In this document: positions 19,037-29,937 of the stretch, one piece after another
Layout of the letters: every line of letters starts with the position of its first letter
Position numbering within the stretch: position 1 is the first letter of the stretch
DNA from: an uncultured Pelagibacteraceae bacterium
GTDB lineage: Bacteria; Pseudomonadota; Alphaproteobacteria; Pelagibacterales; AG-422-B15
Reading direction: 5' to 3'
NCBI GenBank assembly: GCA_902610585.1
Contig: CACLWE010000008.1
Span: 1 to 64,000 of the forward strand
Length of the DNA stretch: 64,000 nt
Made by a program: the position numbers and the translations under genes
The notes under the pieces: model-generated
Told to the model about the DNA's origin: nothing
The model's database searches: none
Seen by the model: only the letters and a program-made list of their open reading frames with translations

Positions 19037-19716
19037 TGGTAAAAAATTTATCAATTTTAGAGAAAAAAATTTCCTATAAATTTAAAGATAAAACCCTTTT
19101 AAAACGGGCAGTCACACATAAGAGTTACAAAAAACTAGAAAATAATGAAAATCTAGAATTTCTCGGTGATAGGGTGTTAGGATTAGTAATTTCAGAGAGA
19201 CTTTTAATAGATAAGCCTGATAAACACGAAGGTTCTCTCGACAAAATGCTAAGTAGTCTGGTAGACAGAAATGCCTGCCATGAAATAGCAAAAAAAATAT
19301 CCCTTGGAGATTTTATTCTTTTAGGACAAACTGAAAAATTATCACTCGGTAACAATAAAAAAAGTATTCTATCTGATGCATGTGAAGCATTGTTGGGAGC
19401 AATATATTTAGATTCTAGTTTTACTCAGGTAAGAAAAGTTATATTTGAATTATGGAAAACAAAGTTTGATAATATTGCTGAAGATATTATTGATGCAAAA
19501 TCAAGGCTACAAGAGTGGACTCTAAAAAAATATAAAACTCTTCCTAAGTATAAAACAATCAGTAAAAGTGGTCCTGACCATAATCCTGAATTTAAAATTC
19601 AAGTTGAATTTATGAGTTATAAAAAAGCTATAGGAACTTCCTCATCAATAAAAGAATCAGAAAAAAATGCTGCACTTGCTTTCATAGAGAAAAATAAGAT
19701 AAATTCAATTAAATGA
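19036..19716 (+). CDS. rnc: Ribonuclease III
   Basis: Cleaves double-stranded RNA in rRNA processing and mRNA turnover. The 226-residue protein has the catalytic signature NLEFLGDRVLGLV near 39-51, a second acidic cluster in SDACEALLGAIYLDS near 112-126, and a C-terminal double-stranded RNA-binding domain (about 155-222). It overlaps lepB by one base and era by four. Confidence 0.95.
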   Translation: MVKNLSILEKKISYKFKDKTLLKRAVTHKSYKKLENNENLEFLGDRVLGLVISERLLIDKPDKHEGSLDKMLSSLVDRNACHEIAKKISLGDFILLGQTEKLSLGNNKKSILSDACEALLGAIYLDSSFTQVRKVIFELWKTKFDNIAEDIIDAKSRLQEWTLKKYKTLPKYKTISKSGPDHNPEFKIQVEFMSYKKAIGTSSSIKESEKNAALAFIEKNKINSIK

Positions 19717-20561
19717 AGAGTGGAAACATTGTATTAATTGGGCCAACAAATTCTGGAAAGTCATCTCTTGTTAATAAAATAATAGGACAGCGGGTATCGC
19801 TTGTTTCAAGGAAAAAACAGTCAACTACGTTTAATCAAAAGGTCTATAAGAAATTCTCTGAAAACGAATTTATTATCCAAGACACTCCAGGCTTTTTTTC
19901 GAGTAGAAAAAAAATTAATAATAATATCATTTCATCCCCCCTTGCAGAAATTGAGACTTCAGATTTAATTTACGTTGTCGTGGATATTTCGTTAAGAATT
20001 AATAATGAATATAAAAAAATTATTAACTCTCTAGAAAATAAAATTGAAAAACAGCATGTATTTCTAATACTAAATAAAATAGATAAAGTTAAGAAAGAGA
20101 AAGTACTTAGCGCAATTAAATTTTATTCTAAAGAAAAAATATTTAATGAAATATTTCCAATCTCAAGCTTCACAGGTGAAGGAGTTGCAAATCTCATTAA
20201 ATTTTCAAAGAAATTTACCATTAAAACTTCAATAAAAAGCAAGCCTTCTAGTAATATACAGATTAAGAAAAAGCTATTTTACTCAGAAGTAACACGAGAA
20301 AAAATACTAGATAAGATACATAGAGAGATACCCTATCAGTGTGATGTCGTAACTGAAAAGATTAATAAGGTTGAAAGTCAAATAAAAATATACCAATCGA
20401 TTGTAGTTAAAAGGCAATCACATAAGAATATACTTGTTGGAAAGAAAGGTTCAATGTTGAAAGAAATTGGTCTAGCCTCAAGAAAAGAAATTGCAAGATT
20501 TGAAAACAAAAAGATTCACCTATTTTTATTTGTAAAGCTGACTAAAGAAAAGAAAATATGA
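19713..20561 (+). CDS. era: GTPase Era
   Basis: A ribosome-assembly GTPase that binds the 3' end of 16S rRNA. The 282-residue protein shows G1 GPTNSGKSSL near 8, G3 DTPGFFSS near 57, G4 NKIDK near 120 and G5 SSFTGEGV near 146, followed by a C-terminal KH domain containing NILVGKKGSMLKEIG. It is a few residues shorter than the E. coli protein but complete. It overlaps rnc and recO by four bases each. Confidence 0.94.
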   Translation: MKSGNIVLIGPTNSGKSSLVNKIIGQRVSLVSRKKQSTTFNQKVYKKFSENEFIIQDTPGFFSSRKKINNNIISSPLAEIETSDLIYVVVDISLRINNEYKKIINSLENKIEKQHVFLILNKIDKVKKEKVLSAIKFYSKEKIFNEIFPISSFTGEGVANLIKFSKKFTIKTSIKSKPSSNIQIKKKLFYSEVTREKILDKIHREIPYQCDVVTEKINKVESQIKIYQSIVVKRQSHKNILVGKKGSMLKEIGLASRKEIARFENKKIHLFLFVKLTKEKKI

Positions 20562-21280
20562 GGTGGTCTGGAACAGGATTTGTATTAGGATTTAAAAAAT
20601 ATAATGAGTCATCTTATATTTTAGATGCGTTTACAGAAGACCATGGAAGGCATAAGGGATTAATTAGAGGAATACATTCGAAAAACTTACGTGCAGTAAT
20701 CGAGCCAGGAAATGAAGTAATGTTAAATTGGTCTGGACGTTTAGAAAGCCACTTGGGTAATTTTACTGTTGAACCTATTAAATTGTGGTCATCTTATATA
20801 CTGAGCAGTAAAGTAAATTTGCTTGGCATAAATTCTATTTGTTCAATAATTATATCTACTATGGCTGAGAAACAGCAAAATGCGATTATGTATGAAAAGT
20901 CACTAAGTCTAATAAAAGATATATGTAAGAATAAAGAAGATTGGATTAAAAGTTATATTTTTTGGGAAATTGATTTACTATCAGATATCGGTTACGGCCT
21001 AGATTTAACTGAATGCGCAGTAACATCTGAGAAAGAAAATTTAAAGTTTGTTTCGCCAAGTAGTGGAAGGGCTGTAACCATAGAAGGAGCAGGATCTTAT
21101 AAAGATAAACTATTTAAACTACCCAACTTTTTAATCAACAGATCGACTGAATATAATAATGAGGATTTAGAGAACGCACTTAGTCTGACAGAGCATTTTT
21201 TTCGTAAGAGATTTTATGAGCCAAATAATCTTAATTTCCCAAAAAGCAGGAATCATCTAAAAATTTCAATTATAAAATGA
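20558..21280 (+). CDS. recO: DNA repair protein RecO
   Basis: Helps RecR load RecA on SSB-coated single-stranded DNA in gap repair. The 240-residue protein opens with [20 protein letters not shown], the OB-fold start of RecO, and has [16 protein letters not shown] near 145-160 followed by a divergent C-terminal part. The C-terminal zinc-binding cysteines known in some RecO proteins are not seen here. Its position directly after era is the usual alphaproteobacterial order. Confidence 0.9.
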   Translation: MRWSGTGFVLGFKKYNESSYILDAFTEDHGRHKGLIRGIHSKNLRAVIEPGNEVMLNWSGRLESHLGNFTVEPIKLWSSYILSSKVNLLGINSICSIIISTMAEKQQNAIMYEKSLSLIKDICKNKEDWIKSYIFWEIDLLSDIGYGLDLTECAVTSEKENLKFVSPSSGRAVTIEGAGSYKDKLFKLPNFLINRSTEYNNEDLENALSLTEHFFRKRFYEPNNLNFPKSRNHLKISIIK

Positions 21281-23481
21281 AAATCAAAAACATTAACTTC
21301 ACCGACGCTTTAGAAGAAAAGTATCTAGCATACGCACTTTCAACAATTACTCATCGAGCGCTGCCTGATATTCGGGATGGTTTAAAACCGGTACATAGAA
21401 GGCTATTGTTTGCGATGTTTCAATTAAGGCTAAACTCAAGTTCTGGTTTTAAGAAATCAGCAAGAATTGTTGGCGATGTAATTGGTAAATTTCACCCACA
21501 TGGAGATCAGTCTGTTTATGAAGCACTCGTGAGATTGGCTCAAAACTTCTCAACAAGATATCCGTTAGTTGATGGTCAAGGAAATTTTGGCAACGTTGAC
21601 GGAGATAATGCGGCTGCAATGAGATACACAGAGGCAAGATTAACTGCGTTAGCAGAGCTAATGCTGAAAGATATATCAGAGGATACCATTGATTATATAA
21701 ATACCTATGATGGCATCGATCATGAGCCAATAGTACTTCCATCAGCATTTCCAAATTTGCTAGCTAATGGAAGTTCAGGAATTGCAGTTGGAATGGCGAC
21801 AAATATTCCTCCTCATAACATCAATGAATTATTTAAGGCTTTATCAAAATTATTAAAAAATCCAAACTACACTAACTCACAATTACTAAAGCTTATTCCA
21901 GGACCAGATTTTCCAACAGGAGGCGAAATCATTGACAGTGATGATGCATTGAAAGATGCCTATGTAAAAGGAAAGGGAACAATAAGACTTCGTGCAAGAT
22001 GGAAAAAAGAAGACCTTGGAAGAGGTCAATATCAAATTATCGTCTATGAAATTCCCTATCAAGTAAATAAAGCCAGAATTATAGAAAAAATATCTGATCT
22101 TATTGATAATAAGAAAGCAAATTACCTGGAGGCAATTCAAGATGAGTCTGCAGAAGACATCAGAATAGTTCTCATTCCAAAAAATAGAGGTTTTAAAGCT
22201 GAAGTTATTTTTGAGGACTTATGTAAGAATTCAGATTTAGAAATTAGATACGCTATTAATTTTAATGCAATTAATTATAAACTCGAGCCAAAGTTATTTT
22301 CACTCAAAGAGAGCTTAAAATCATTTATTGACCATAGATTTAATGTTTTAAAAAGAAGAACAAAGTATCGATTAATTCAAACCGAGAATAGGCTAGAAAT
22401 ACTCAAAGGTTTTTTAATAGTATATAAAAATTTAAACAAAGTAATTAAAATAATCAGAACAGATACAGACCCTGAGAAAAAGTTGATTAGTATATTTAGG
22501 ATAAATAAGAGACAGACCGAAGCAATACTGGCTATGAGGCTAAGGCAATTAAAAAAATTAGAAGAAAAAGAGATCAAAAAAGAAAATGAAGATTTGAATA
22601 AATACAAGAAAGAATTAAACAAACTACTTAAATCAAAAAATGAGCAAATAAAGGAATTAAATTTTGAATTCTCACAAAGTTTAGAAATATTTACAAAAGA
22701 TGAAAATACTGCAAATAGAAAAACTATTATAAATACAGAATATAAAGAAATTGACTACTCGACTGAAGAATTTGAAAGTAAAGATCCCGTAACAGTGATA
22801 CTCTCAAAAAATGGATGGATTAAAACTATAAAAGGACATCAGGATGATTATGCAAATGTGAAGTATAAAGAAGGCGATGCTGAGAAATTTATTATAAAAT
22901 TAAAAAATAATAGTAAACTTCTGCTTTTTTCTACGTTAGGTAAATTTTATACAATTAATTGTAACAAAATATCTGCAGGAAGAGGTTTTGGCGATCCTGT
23001 AAGTTTACTGATAGATAAAAATGATAATGAAGAAATTTTATTTGCAACTACTTATGAGCAAGAAAGGGAATATTTAATTACCAGTAGTGCAGGCAAAGGA
23101 TTTTTCGTGCATACCTCAGATTTAATGGCATCTACTAAATCTGGGAAAAGGGTTATGAATTTAAAAGGTAATGATAGAGCTATCTCCTGTTTTCAAAAAA
23201 AAGGAGACTTGATTGCTGTTTTTAGCGGTGAAAAGAAAGCGATAAAACTTCTAATTTTTGATCATTCAGAAATACCTTTAATGCAAAAAGGAAGAGGTGT
23301 GACATTACAGAAATTCAAAAGTGGAAAAACTTTGAGTGGTATTTGCTTTGACTCTAAGGAAGGTATTTTAAATGAGAATAACGGTAAAACTCTATTGGCG
23401 GCCAATGAAATAAAAAAATGGCTGGGTAAAAGAGCTCAAGCTGGCAAAATTGAACCTAAAAGTTTACATTCAAAAATTTAA
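21277..23481 (+). CDS. parC: DNA topoisomerase IV subunit A
   Basis: The DNA-breaking subunit of topoisomerase IV, which unlinks daughter chromosomes. The 734-residue protein carries active-site Y117 in [11 protein letters not shown], the [14 protein letters not shown] region near 71-84 (quinolone-determining region), and a C-terminal beta-propeller of GyrA/ParC type. It overlaps recO by four bases. ParC rather than GyrA is preferred from the short C-terminal domain and its place after recO; parE is not in the window. Confidence 0.92.
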   Translation: MKIKNINFTDALEEKYLAYALSTITHRALPDIRDGLKPVHRRLLFAMFQLRLNSSSGFKKSARIVGDVIGKFHPHGDQSVYEALVRLAQNFSTRYPLVDGQGNFGNVDGDNAAAMRYTEARLTALAELMLKDISEDTIDYINTYDGIDHEPIVLPSAFPNLLANGSSGIAVGMATNIPPHNINELFKALSKLLKNPNYTNSQLLKLIPGPDFPTGGEIIDSDDALKDAYVKGKGTIRLRARWKKEDLGRGQYQIIVYEIPYQVNKARIIEKISDLIDNKKANYLEAIQDESAEDIRIVLIPKNRGFKAEVIFEDLCKNSDLEIRYAINFNAINYKLEPKLFSLKESLKSFIDHRFNVLKRRTKYRLIQTENRLEILKGFLIVYKNLNKVIKIIRTDTDPEKKLISIFRINKRQTEAILAMRLRQLKKLEEKEIKKENEDLNKYKKELNKLLKSKNEQIKELNFEFSQSLEIFTKDENTANRKTIINTEYKEIDYSTEEFESKDPVTVILSKNGWIKTIKGHQDDYANVKYKEGDAEKFIIKLKNNSKLLLFSTLGKFYTINCNKISAGRGFGDPVSLLIDKNDNEEILFATTYEQEREYLITSSAGKGFFVHTSDLMASTKSGKRVMNLKGNDRAISCFQKKGDLIAVFSGEKKAIKLLIFDHSEIPLMQKGRGVTLQKFKSGKTLSGICFDSKEGILNENNGKTLLAANEIKKWLGKRAQAGKIEPKSLHSKI

Positions 23482-23499
23482 TAATTATCTTAGTTTTAT

Positions 23500-24789
23500 A
23501 TGGAAAACTATCCAGAAAGTTATTATTCACTAAATATAGAGACCCTAAAGAAACCCTATGATCAACTAATTGATGATCATGAGTGTGATATCTGTGTAGT
23601 CGGTGGAGGCTTTTCAGGACTATCAACAGCTATTGAGGCTGCAAAAAAAGGACTGAAGGTAATTGTTATTGAACAAAATTTATTTGGATGGGGTGCTTCG
23701 GGCAGAAATGGAGGCCAAATCTGGAATGACGTATCATGGGGTATAGACGTAATAGAGAAGAAATATGGAATTAAACTTGCAAGGCAAATCTGGGATATAT
23801 CTCAAGCTTCTGTAGATTTAATTGATGATAGAATAAGGGAATTTGGCATTGAATGTGATAAAAAAAATGGGGGAATTAGTGCCGCTACTAGCGCGGCCAA
23901 ACTAAGAGAGTACGAAGAAAACAGAGAGTATAAAATAAAAACATACAACTATAATAATTTAGAACTCCTTGACAAAAATAGCATCGATAAAGAAATTGGC
24001 TCATCACTTTACTACGGGGGTGTACTGGATAAAGGGGCCGGGCATTTACATCCAATGAAATATACATTGGGTTTGGTAAAAGCGGCAGAAAAATTAAATG
24101 TAAAACTCTATGAAAGATCTGCAGTCACTAAGATTAATCAAACAAGTCATGCGGTTGAGGTTCTTACAGATAGAGGGATGGTAAAAGCTAAAAAAATAGC
24201 AGTATGTTGCAACGCATATATAAAAGGTCTCAATTTAGGTATTGAAAAAAGAATAATGCCATGTGCCACTTATATTGTCTGTACTGAGCCATTAAGTCAA
24301 AATTTACAGAGAGAAATACTGCCAAACGATTATTGCGTTAGTGATACAAATTTTGATTTAAATTATTACAGATTATCTGACAGCAAGAGAATGATATTTG
24401 GTGGTGCAGTAGGCTATTCACTAAAGATTGTAGATGGATTAAAAAAGAGAACCAAGAGGCAATTAAATAAAGTGTATCCAAATTTGAGTGAATTAAAAAT
24501 TGATTATATCTGGGGTGGATTAATAGCCTTGACAATGAATAGGGTGCCTGACATTGGGACGGTGAATGATAAAATTTATTATGCTCAAGGCTTCTCAGGA
24601 CACGGGGTTGCACTAACTGGAATGGCTGGAAAGATTTTAGCAGAAAATATGGTAAGTGAAAAAACAAAGGAGCTCGAGGCATTTGAAAAGATTAAACACA
24701 AAAATTTTCCTGGAGGAAGATTATTTAGAATGCCTTTGCTTGTTACGATAAGTTCTATGCAAAGAATGATGGATATTTTCAATGTATAA
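23500..24789 (+). CDS. puuB: Gamma-glutamylputrescine oxidase-like FAD oxidoreductase
   Basis: A 429-residue FAD-dependent amine oxidase of the DAO family. It opens with an SYYS-type segment, then the dinucleotide fold CDICVVGGGFSGLSTAIEA near 29-47 and the WGASGRNGGQI box near 64-74, a pattern I recognise from E. coli PuuB. PuuB oxidises gamma-glutamylputrescine; the product is the substrate of the PuuC-like enzyme at 0.8 kb. Another secondary-amine substrate is possible. It starts 18 bases after parC and overlaps the next gene by 8 bases. Confidence 0.78.
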   Translation: MENYPESYYSLNIETLKKPYDQLIDDHECDICVVGGGFSGLSTAIEAAKKGLKVIVIEQNLFGWGASGRNGGQIWNDVSWGIDVIEKKYGIKLARQIWDISQASVDLIDDRIREFGIECDKKNGGISAATSAAKLREYEENREYKIKTYNYNNLELLDKNSIDKEIGSSLYYGGVLDKGAGHLHPMKYTLGLVKAAEKLNVKLYERSAVTKINQTSHAVEVLTDRGMVKAKKIAVCCNAYIKGLNLGIEKRIMPCATYIVCTEPLSQNLQREILPNDYCVSDTNFDLNYYRLSDSKRMIFGGAVGYSLKIVDGLKKRTKRQLNKVYPNLSELKIDYIWGGLIALTMNRVPDIGTVNDKIYYAQGFSGHGVALTGMAGKILAENMVSEKTKELEAFEKIKHKNFPGGRLFRMPLLVTISSMQRMMDIFNV

Positions 24790-25645
24790 CATTCTTTTTA
24801 TCGGAATTGGAAAAATGGGTTCTCCAATGGCTGGCTACCTTTCAAAAAAACATAATGTTTCTATTTATAATCGTACAAAAAATAAATGTGATAACTGGAT
24901 AAAAAATTATAAAGGAAAAGTTATTGATAAATTGTCAGAAACTAATCAAACATATGATTTTATTATTTCTTGTGTAGGCAACGATGAAGATTTACAAGAA
25001 ATCACTTCAATAGATAAAGGCTGCTTAGACTCTGTTAAAGAAAAGACAATATTTATTGATCATTCAACAGTATCTCCAAGAATTGTAAGAGAAGTAGACA
25101 AAAACTTAAAAAACGTAGGCGTTAGTTTTCTTGATGCCCCAATCTCAGGTGGACAAGCTGGTGCAGAGAAAGGCCAATTAAGCATAATGATTGGAGGCTC
25201 AGAAGATGCATATGAAAGAAGTATTGAAATATTAAGATTATATGGAAAGAAAATAAAATATATGGGTCCTTCGGGATCTGGTCAGTTAACCAAAATAATT
25301 AATCAAATTTGTATTGCAGGACTAGTTCAAGGCTTATCAGAATCAATTTATTTTATGAAACAGACTAATTTAAACCCTGATGATGTATTGGATGTAATTT
25401 CATCAGGTGCTGCACAATCATGGCAAATGGATAATCGTTTTAAATCAATGGTAGCGGGAGAATTTGATTTTGGTTTTGCAGTTGATTTAATGAGAAAAGA
25501 TCTTTCCATTGCATTTGCAGAAGCAGATGCACATGGTATTAATTTAGAGGTGACTAGAAATGTCGATAAATTCTATAGTGATGTTCAAAATTTAGGTGGC
25601 AATAAACTTGATACATCAAGCTTAATAAAACGTTTAATCAATTAG
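24782..25645 (+). CDS. NAD(P)-dependent beta-hydroxyacid dehydrogenase family protein
   Basis: A 287-residue member of the 3-hydroxyisobutyrate dehydrogenase / tartronate semialdehyde reductase family. Visible are the nucleotide fold IGIGKMGSPMAGYL near 6-19, the substrate motif DAPISGGQAGAEKGQL near 117-132, and the catalytic lysine in LTKIINQI near 172. The true substrate cannot be told from sequence. It overlaps the PuuB-like gene, so it may act on a linked metabolite. Its last 12 bases overlap the end of hemB on the other strand. Confidence 0.8.
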   Translation: MYNILFIGIGKMGSPMAGYLSKKHNVSIYNRTKNKCDNWIKNYKGKVIDKLSETNQTYDFIISCVGNDEDLQEITSIDKGCLDSVKEKTIFIDHSTVSPRIVREVDKNLKNVGVSFLDAPISGGQAGAEKGQLSIMIGGSEDAYERSIEILRLYGKKIKYMGPSGSGQLTKIINQICIAGLVQGLSESIYFMKQTNLNPDDVLDVISSGAAQSWQMDNRFKSMVAGEFDFGFAVDLMRKDLSIAFAEADAHGINLEVTRNVDKFYSDVQNLGGNKLDTSSLIKRLIN

Positions 25646-26641
25646 TTTTAAAAATTCTGAAACTTCAGGTGCATAATAAGTAATTATTGCATCTGCCCCC
25701 GCTCTTTTGAAAGAAGATAAATGTTCAATAACAGCAGTTTTTTCGTCAATTACACCTTTTTTAGCACCAAACTTAATAAGTGAGTACTCACCTGAAACTT
25801 GATACGCCAATGTAGGGCATTTTAACTCATTTTTAATTCTGTAAATAATATCCAAATAGCTAATGCCAGGCTTAACCATAATCATATCGGCCCCTTCTCT
25901 TATGTCCATAGATGCCTCTCTGATGGCTTCATCAGAATTAAATATATTCATTTGATATGTTTTTTTATCTGTTTTTAAGTTCTTGGAAGAGCCAACAGCA
26001 TCTCTGAATGGGGAATACATACCTGAGGAATATTTAGCGGCATAAGACAAAATGAGAGTATCTTTGAATTGATGTTTTTCTAACTCATCTCTGATCATTC
26101 CAATCCTACCATCCATCATATCTGAAGGAGCGACAATATCCGCACCATATTGAGCAAGAAGAGTCGATTGTTTTACTAAAACACTATTAGTTTCGTCATT
26201 AAGAATCTTGCCATCATCACTTAATAATCCATCATGACCATGATCTGTATATGGATCTAATGCAACATCACACATAATACCAAAGCTAGGGTTTTGGCTT
26301 TTAAGTTTTTCAAGAGATCTGCAAACTAAATTGTTTGGGTTTAATGCCTCATCCCCAGACTTTGTTTTTAATTTTTGGGGCGTGAATGGAAATATGGCTA
26401 TGAGATTTATGTTATGTTCGCCAGCAGTATCATAAACCTCGCTTAAATTGTCTATCGAATATCTATAAACATTAGGCATAGACTCAATCTCATCTTTGAC
26501 ATTGCTTCCTTCACATACAAAAATAGGCCATACTAAATCATTTGTACTAAGTGCGCTTTCTTGAGTAAGGTTTCTGATCCACTTAGCTTGACGAGTTCGT
26601 CGCAACCTATTTTTTGGATATTCAAGTTCTAATATGCTCAT
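25634..26641 (-). CDS. hemB: Delta-aminolevulinic acid dehydratase (porphobilinogen synthase)
   Basis: Condenses two 5-aminolevulinate molecules to porphobilinogen in heme synthesis. The 335-residue protein has the DVALDPYTDHGHDG metal site near 122-135, without the cysteine triad of zinc enzymes, APSDMMDGRIGMIR near 171, and the two active-site lysines in SYAAKYSSG and IMVKPGISYLD. It overlaps the upstream DUF1295 gene by four bases and the opposing dehydrogenase gene end by 12. Confidence 0.95.
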   Translation of the reverse strand: MSILELEYPKNRLRRTRQAKWIRNLTQESALSTNDLVWPIFVCEGSNVKDEIESMPNVYRYSIDNLSEVYDTAGEHNINLIAIFPFTPQKLKTKSGDEALNPNNLVCRSLEKLKSQNPSFGIMCDVALDPYTDHGHDGLLSDDGKILNDETNSVLVKQSTLLAQYGADIVAPSDMMDGRIGMIRDELEKHQFKDTLILSYAAKYSSGMYSPFRDAVGSSKNLKTDKKTYQMNIFNSDEAIREASMDIREGADMIMVKPGISYLDIIYRIKNELKCPTLAYQVSGEYSLIKFGAKKGVIDEKTAVIEHLSSFKRAGADAIITYYAPEVSEFLKLID

Positions 26642-27405
26642 TTAGAATTTTTCTTTGGCAAAATTACAAACGAGCTAGTTGAGTTAATATACTCATCATA
26701 ACCTTCCTTCTTTCTTGACAATCTACTTTCTAACATAGTTACACCAGAAACCTTAAGTAATAAGTAAGTCATTATTATTGGTGCAATAAAAATGAATAGA
26801 TTATTTGATAATGCAAAGCAATGAATTGTAATACCCCACCAAAATAGACTGTCCCCAAAATAATTAGGATGTCTCGAATAACGCCAAAGTCCTTTATTCA
26901 TAACTTTACCAATATTTTTTTGATCTAGCTTAAATTTGGATAATTGTATATCAGCTATTGTTTCAATAAGAATTCCTGAAAGCGCTATTAATATACCTAA
27001 CCAATGTATAAGAGTAAGGTCAATACCAGTGTCTACAATGCTTATCAGAGGCAATGAAATAATTGGAATTAAAATGATTTGGATTAAGTAAGCTGTTAAA
27101 TAGAGACCAACATCTCCTCTGGCTTCTCTAATTTTGACATATCTTATATCCTCGGTTTTATTAAGGTTTCTGATTAGAAGGTATATACCAAGTCTAAAAC
27201 CCCAAATAGTAATTAAAAATAAGGACATTATTTGAGTCAGAGAAAATGAATTATTTATAACTAAAACCAACAGAAATGAAAAAAAGAAGCTTGGGCCCCA
27301 GTAAATATCTATAAAATCAGCTCTTCTAGTTTTTAGGGATGATACCCATAAAATAGTGATGACGACAAAATTGAAGCCTAATATAGTTATAAAATTAATT
27401 AACAT
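26638..27405 (-). CDS. DUF1295 family membrane protein (steroid 5-alpha-reductase-like fold)
   Basis: A 255-residue protein with about six hydrophobic segments. It has the family marks DFIDIYWGP near 29-37 and GLWRYSRHPNYFGDSLFWWG near 171-190, the latter resembling the cofactor-binding end of isoprenylcysteine methyltransferases and 5-alpha reductases. The biochemical role of DUF1295 proteins in bacteria is not settled. It is translated just upstream of hemB (ATGA overlap). Its start lies only 14 bases from that of the divergent phosphodiesterase gene. Confidence 0.8.
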   Translation of the reverse strand: MLINFITILGFNFVVITILWVSSLKTRRADFIDIYWGPSFFFSFLLVLVINNSFSLTQIMSLFLITIWGFRLGIYLLIRNLNKTEDIRYVKIREARGDVGLYLTAYLIQIILIPIISLPLISIVDTGIDLTLIHWLGILIALSGILIETIADIQLSKFKLDQKNIGKVMNKGLWRYSRHPNYFGDSLFWWGITIHCFALSNNLFIFIAPIIMTYLLLKVSGVTMLESRLSRKKEGYDEYINSTSSFVILPKKNSK

Positions 27406-27419
27406 AATTTAGTATATAT

Positions 27420-28169
27420 ATGTCTTTTAAATTTTTAGACAATTATAATTTTATTCCATTTGCACATCGTGGCGGTTCTTACGATTTTTGTGAAAATACT
27501 CTGGATGCATTCAATAATTCAATTAATTTAGGATATCGGCACATCGAAACAGATGTGAGGCACACAAAAGATAATAAGTTAGTAATTTTTCATGATCCTG
27601 ATTTAAAAAGAATTCGTGACCTGGATGCAAAAATAGAAAATTTAAATTATGAAGATTTAAAAAATATAAAAATTTTTGGGACACATACAATCCCATTACT
27701 TGATGAGGCCCTATCTTCTTGGCCAGAGATAAATTTTAATATTGAACCCAAAAGTTTAGAGTCTGCACACTTATTAAAAGATAAATTAAAATATACTAAA
27801 AATATTGAAAGGGTATGTATTGGCTCATTTAGTAATACTAAAATAGATATTTTGAGAAATGAGTTTAAAGACAATCTTTGTTCATCCATGACTAAGAGTG
27901 AGACCATATTATTTTTTCTTAATAGGTTTTTTTCTATCTATGATAATAGCATTCCGTGTCTTCAAATACCTATGACATATATGGGCTTCAGAATTGTGAC
28001 AAATAATCTAGTCGAGCATGCTCATAGTCTCGGAAAAAAGATACATGTTTGGACAATTAATGACGAAAATCAGATGATAGATCTAATAAATATAAATGTT
28101 GATGGTATAATGACAGATAAACCTACAACTTTAAAAAAAGTCTTACAAAAAAAGTCTCTTTGGAATTAA
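27420..28169 (+). CDS. Glycerophosphodiester phosphodiesterase
   Basis: Hydrolyses glycerophosphodiesters to glycerol-3-phosphate and an alcohol. The 249-residue protein lacks a signal peptide, which suggests a cytoplasmic UgpQ-like enzyme. GDPD motifs: FIPFAHRGG near 11 with the catalytic histidine, ENTLDAFNNSI near 25, HIETDVRHTKDNKLVIFHDP near 41-60, and VWTINDE near 209. It may serve phospholipid turnover or phosphate scavenging; no ugp transporter is adjacent. Confidence 0.88.
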   Translation: MSFKFLDNYNFIPFAHRGGSYDFCENTLDAFNNSINLGYRHIETDVRHTKDNKLVIFHDPDLKRIRDLDAKIENLNYEDLKNIKIFGTHTIPLLDEALSSWPEINFNIEPKSLESAHLLKDKLKYTKNIERVCIGSFSNTKIDILRNEFKDNLCSSMTKSETILFFLNRFFSIYDNSIPCLQIPMTYMGFRIVTNNLVEHAHSLGKKIHVWTINDENQMIDLININVDGIMTDKPTTLKKVLQKKSLWN

Positions 28170-28224
28170 TTATTGTATTTTTTTATATATAAGATTTAGT
28201 ATAATTAGTTTAATAATATCCTAT

Positions 28225-28662
28225 ATGAGTGTAAAAACCAAAGTATCAATTGCTTCAGACCACGCAGGCTTTGATTTAAAAGATCAAATAATAAAACGTC
28301 TTATAGATTGTGGAGTTCATGTTATTGATAGAGGGACAGATAAAAAAGATCCAGTAGATTATCCCGACTACGCTTCAAAAGTTACAAATGATATTTTAAA
28401 TGAAAAAGCACATAAGGGTGTTTTAGTTTGTGGAACTGGCCAAGGGATGGCTATGGCAGCAAATAAAAAACCTGGGATTAGAGCTGCTCTTTGTTATAAC
28501 AATGAAGTTACAATATTAGCTAGAGAACATAATGACGCAAATATTTTGACTTTAGGCGCCCGTGTTATAGATGAAGCTACAGCGTTAAGTCTAGTTGAAA
28601 CATTCTTAAATACGGACTTTGAGGGTAGCCGACACGCTGCTAGAATAAATAAAATAGGATAA
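28225..28662 (+). CDS. rpiB: Ribose-5-phosphate isomerase B
   Basis: Interconverts ribose 5-phosphate and ribulose 5-phosphate. The 145-residue protein has [14 protein letters not shown] near 9-22 and [16 protein letters not shown] near 66-81 with the active-site cysteine, both RpiB signatures. It is followed after four bases by glyA, an order common in Alphaproteobacteria. Confidence 0.93.
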   Translation: MSVKTKVSIASDHAGFDLKDQIIKRLIDCGVHVIDRGTDKKDPVDYPDYASKVTNDILNEKAHKGVLVCGTGQGMAMAANKKPGIRAALCYNNEVTILAREHNDANILTLGARVIDEATALSLVETFLNTDFEGSRHAARINKIG

Positions 28663-28666
28663 TTAT

Positions 28667-29929
28667 ATGACTTTTTTTTCATCTTCACTTCAAGAAATTG
28701 ATAACGAAATTCACGAGGCGATAAATAAAGAGCTTTCAAGACAGCAAAATCAAATTGAATTGATTGCATCAGAAAATATAGTTTCAAAAGCTGTATTAGA
28801 AGCTCAGGGTTCTGTATTAACAAACAAATATGCAGAAGGATATACATCAGCCCGTTATTATGGCGGATGTGAATTTGTTGATATTGCTGAGAATCTTGCA
28901 ATTCAGAGACTAAAAAAACTTTATAAATGCGAATACGCAAATGTTCAACCTCACTCAGGAGCACAGGCCAATGGTGCTGTTATGTTAGCTCTGATAAAAC
29001 CAGGAGATACTATTTTAGGAATGAGTTTAGATGCTGGTGGTCATTTAACGCATGGTTCAGCCCCATCTATGTCAGGAAAATGGTTTAATGCAGTTCAGTA
29101 CGGTTTAGACGACGAAGGAATAATTAATTATAATGAAATTGAAACTCTCGCAAAAGAACATAAACCTAAAATAATAATTGCTGGAGGAAGTGCTTACTCG
29201 AGGATAATAGATTTTAGAAGATTTCGTGAAATTTGTGACATGGTTGGAGCATATCTGCATGTTGACATGGCTCATTTTTCAGGTCTAGTAGCAGCTGAGG
29301 AGTATCCTAATCCTCTAGAGTTTGCAGATGTCGTTACTTCGACGACTCACAAAACTATAAGAGGCGCTAGAGGAGGTATGATACTTTCAAATAATACCGA
29401 CTTGGGCAAAAAATTTAATTCAGCTGTATTCCCAGGATATCAGGGCGGACCTCTAATGCATGTAATTGCAGGTAAGGCCGTTGCCTTTGGTGAAGCTCTA
29501 AAACCAGAATTCAAAGATTATATTAAACAAGTTATTAAAAATGCTCAAACTCTTAGCAAGACGCTTGTAGATGGTGGCCTTAAGATTGTTTCTGGTGGCA
29601 CAGATACGCACCTTATATTAGTTGATTTAACACCAATGGACCTTACAGGAGATGCAGCCTCAACCAGTCTTGAGGAAGCACATATTACATGTAATAAAAA
29701 TGGTATACCAAAGGATCCAAAGCCTCCAAAAATAACATCAGGAATAAGATTAGGAACTCCAGCAGCTACAACACGAGGTTTTAAAGAAAAAGAATTTGAA
29801 ACTGTTGGCAATCTAATACTTGAGACATTATCAGGATTAAAAGAAAATCCAAATGACAATAGCGAAACAGAAAAATTAGTTAAAGAAAAAGTAATGAGTC
29901 TTTGCAATGAGTTTCCAATCTATAATTAG
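28667..29929 (+). CDS. glyA: Serine hydroxymethyltransferase
   Basis: A PLP enzyme that interconverts serine and glycine with transfer of a one-carbon unit to tetrahydrofolate. The 420-residue protein has the PLP lysine K229 in [23 protein letters not shown] near 32, and [13 protein letters not shown] near 55-67. No glycine riboswitch is visible in the short gap upstream. nrdR follows after 8 bases with a strong AGGAGGT ribosome site. Confidence 0.96.
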   Translation: MTFFSSSLQEIDNEIHEAINKELSRQQNQIELIASENIVSKAVLEAQGSVLTNKYAEGYTSARYYGGCEFVDIAENLAIQRLKKLYKCEYANVQPHSGAQANGAVMLALIKPGDTILGMSLDAGGHLTHGSAPSMSGKWFNAVQYGLDDEGIINYNEIETLAKEHKPKIIIAGGSAYSRIIDFRRFREICDMVGAYLHVDMAHFSGLVAAEEYPNPLEFADVVTSTTHKTIRGARGGMILSNNTDLGKKFNSAVFPGYQGGPLMHVIAGKAVAFGEALKPEFKDYIKQVIKNAQTLSKTLVDGGLKIVSGGTDTHLILVDLTPMDLTGDAASTSLEEAHITCNKNGIPKDPKPPKITSGIRLGTPAATTRGFKEKEFETVGNLILETLSGLKENPNDNSETEKLVKEKVMSLCNEFPIYN

Positions 29930-29937
29930 GAGGTAAC

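Noticed and set aside
28170-28224. Possible riboswitch before rpiB-glyA.
   Set aside because: Only 55 AT-rich bases with no conserved glycine-aptamer blocks.
28494-28964. A 156-codon minus-strand open frame across rpiB and glyA.
   Set aside because: It lies wholly antisense to two conserved genes; the sequence has no recognisable domain.
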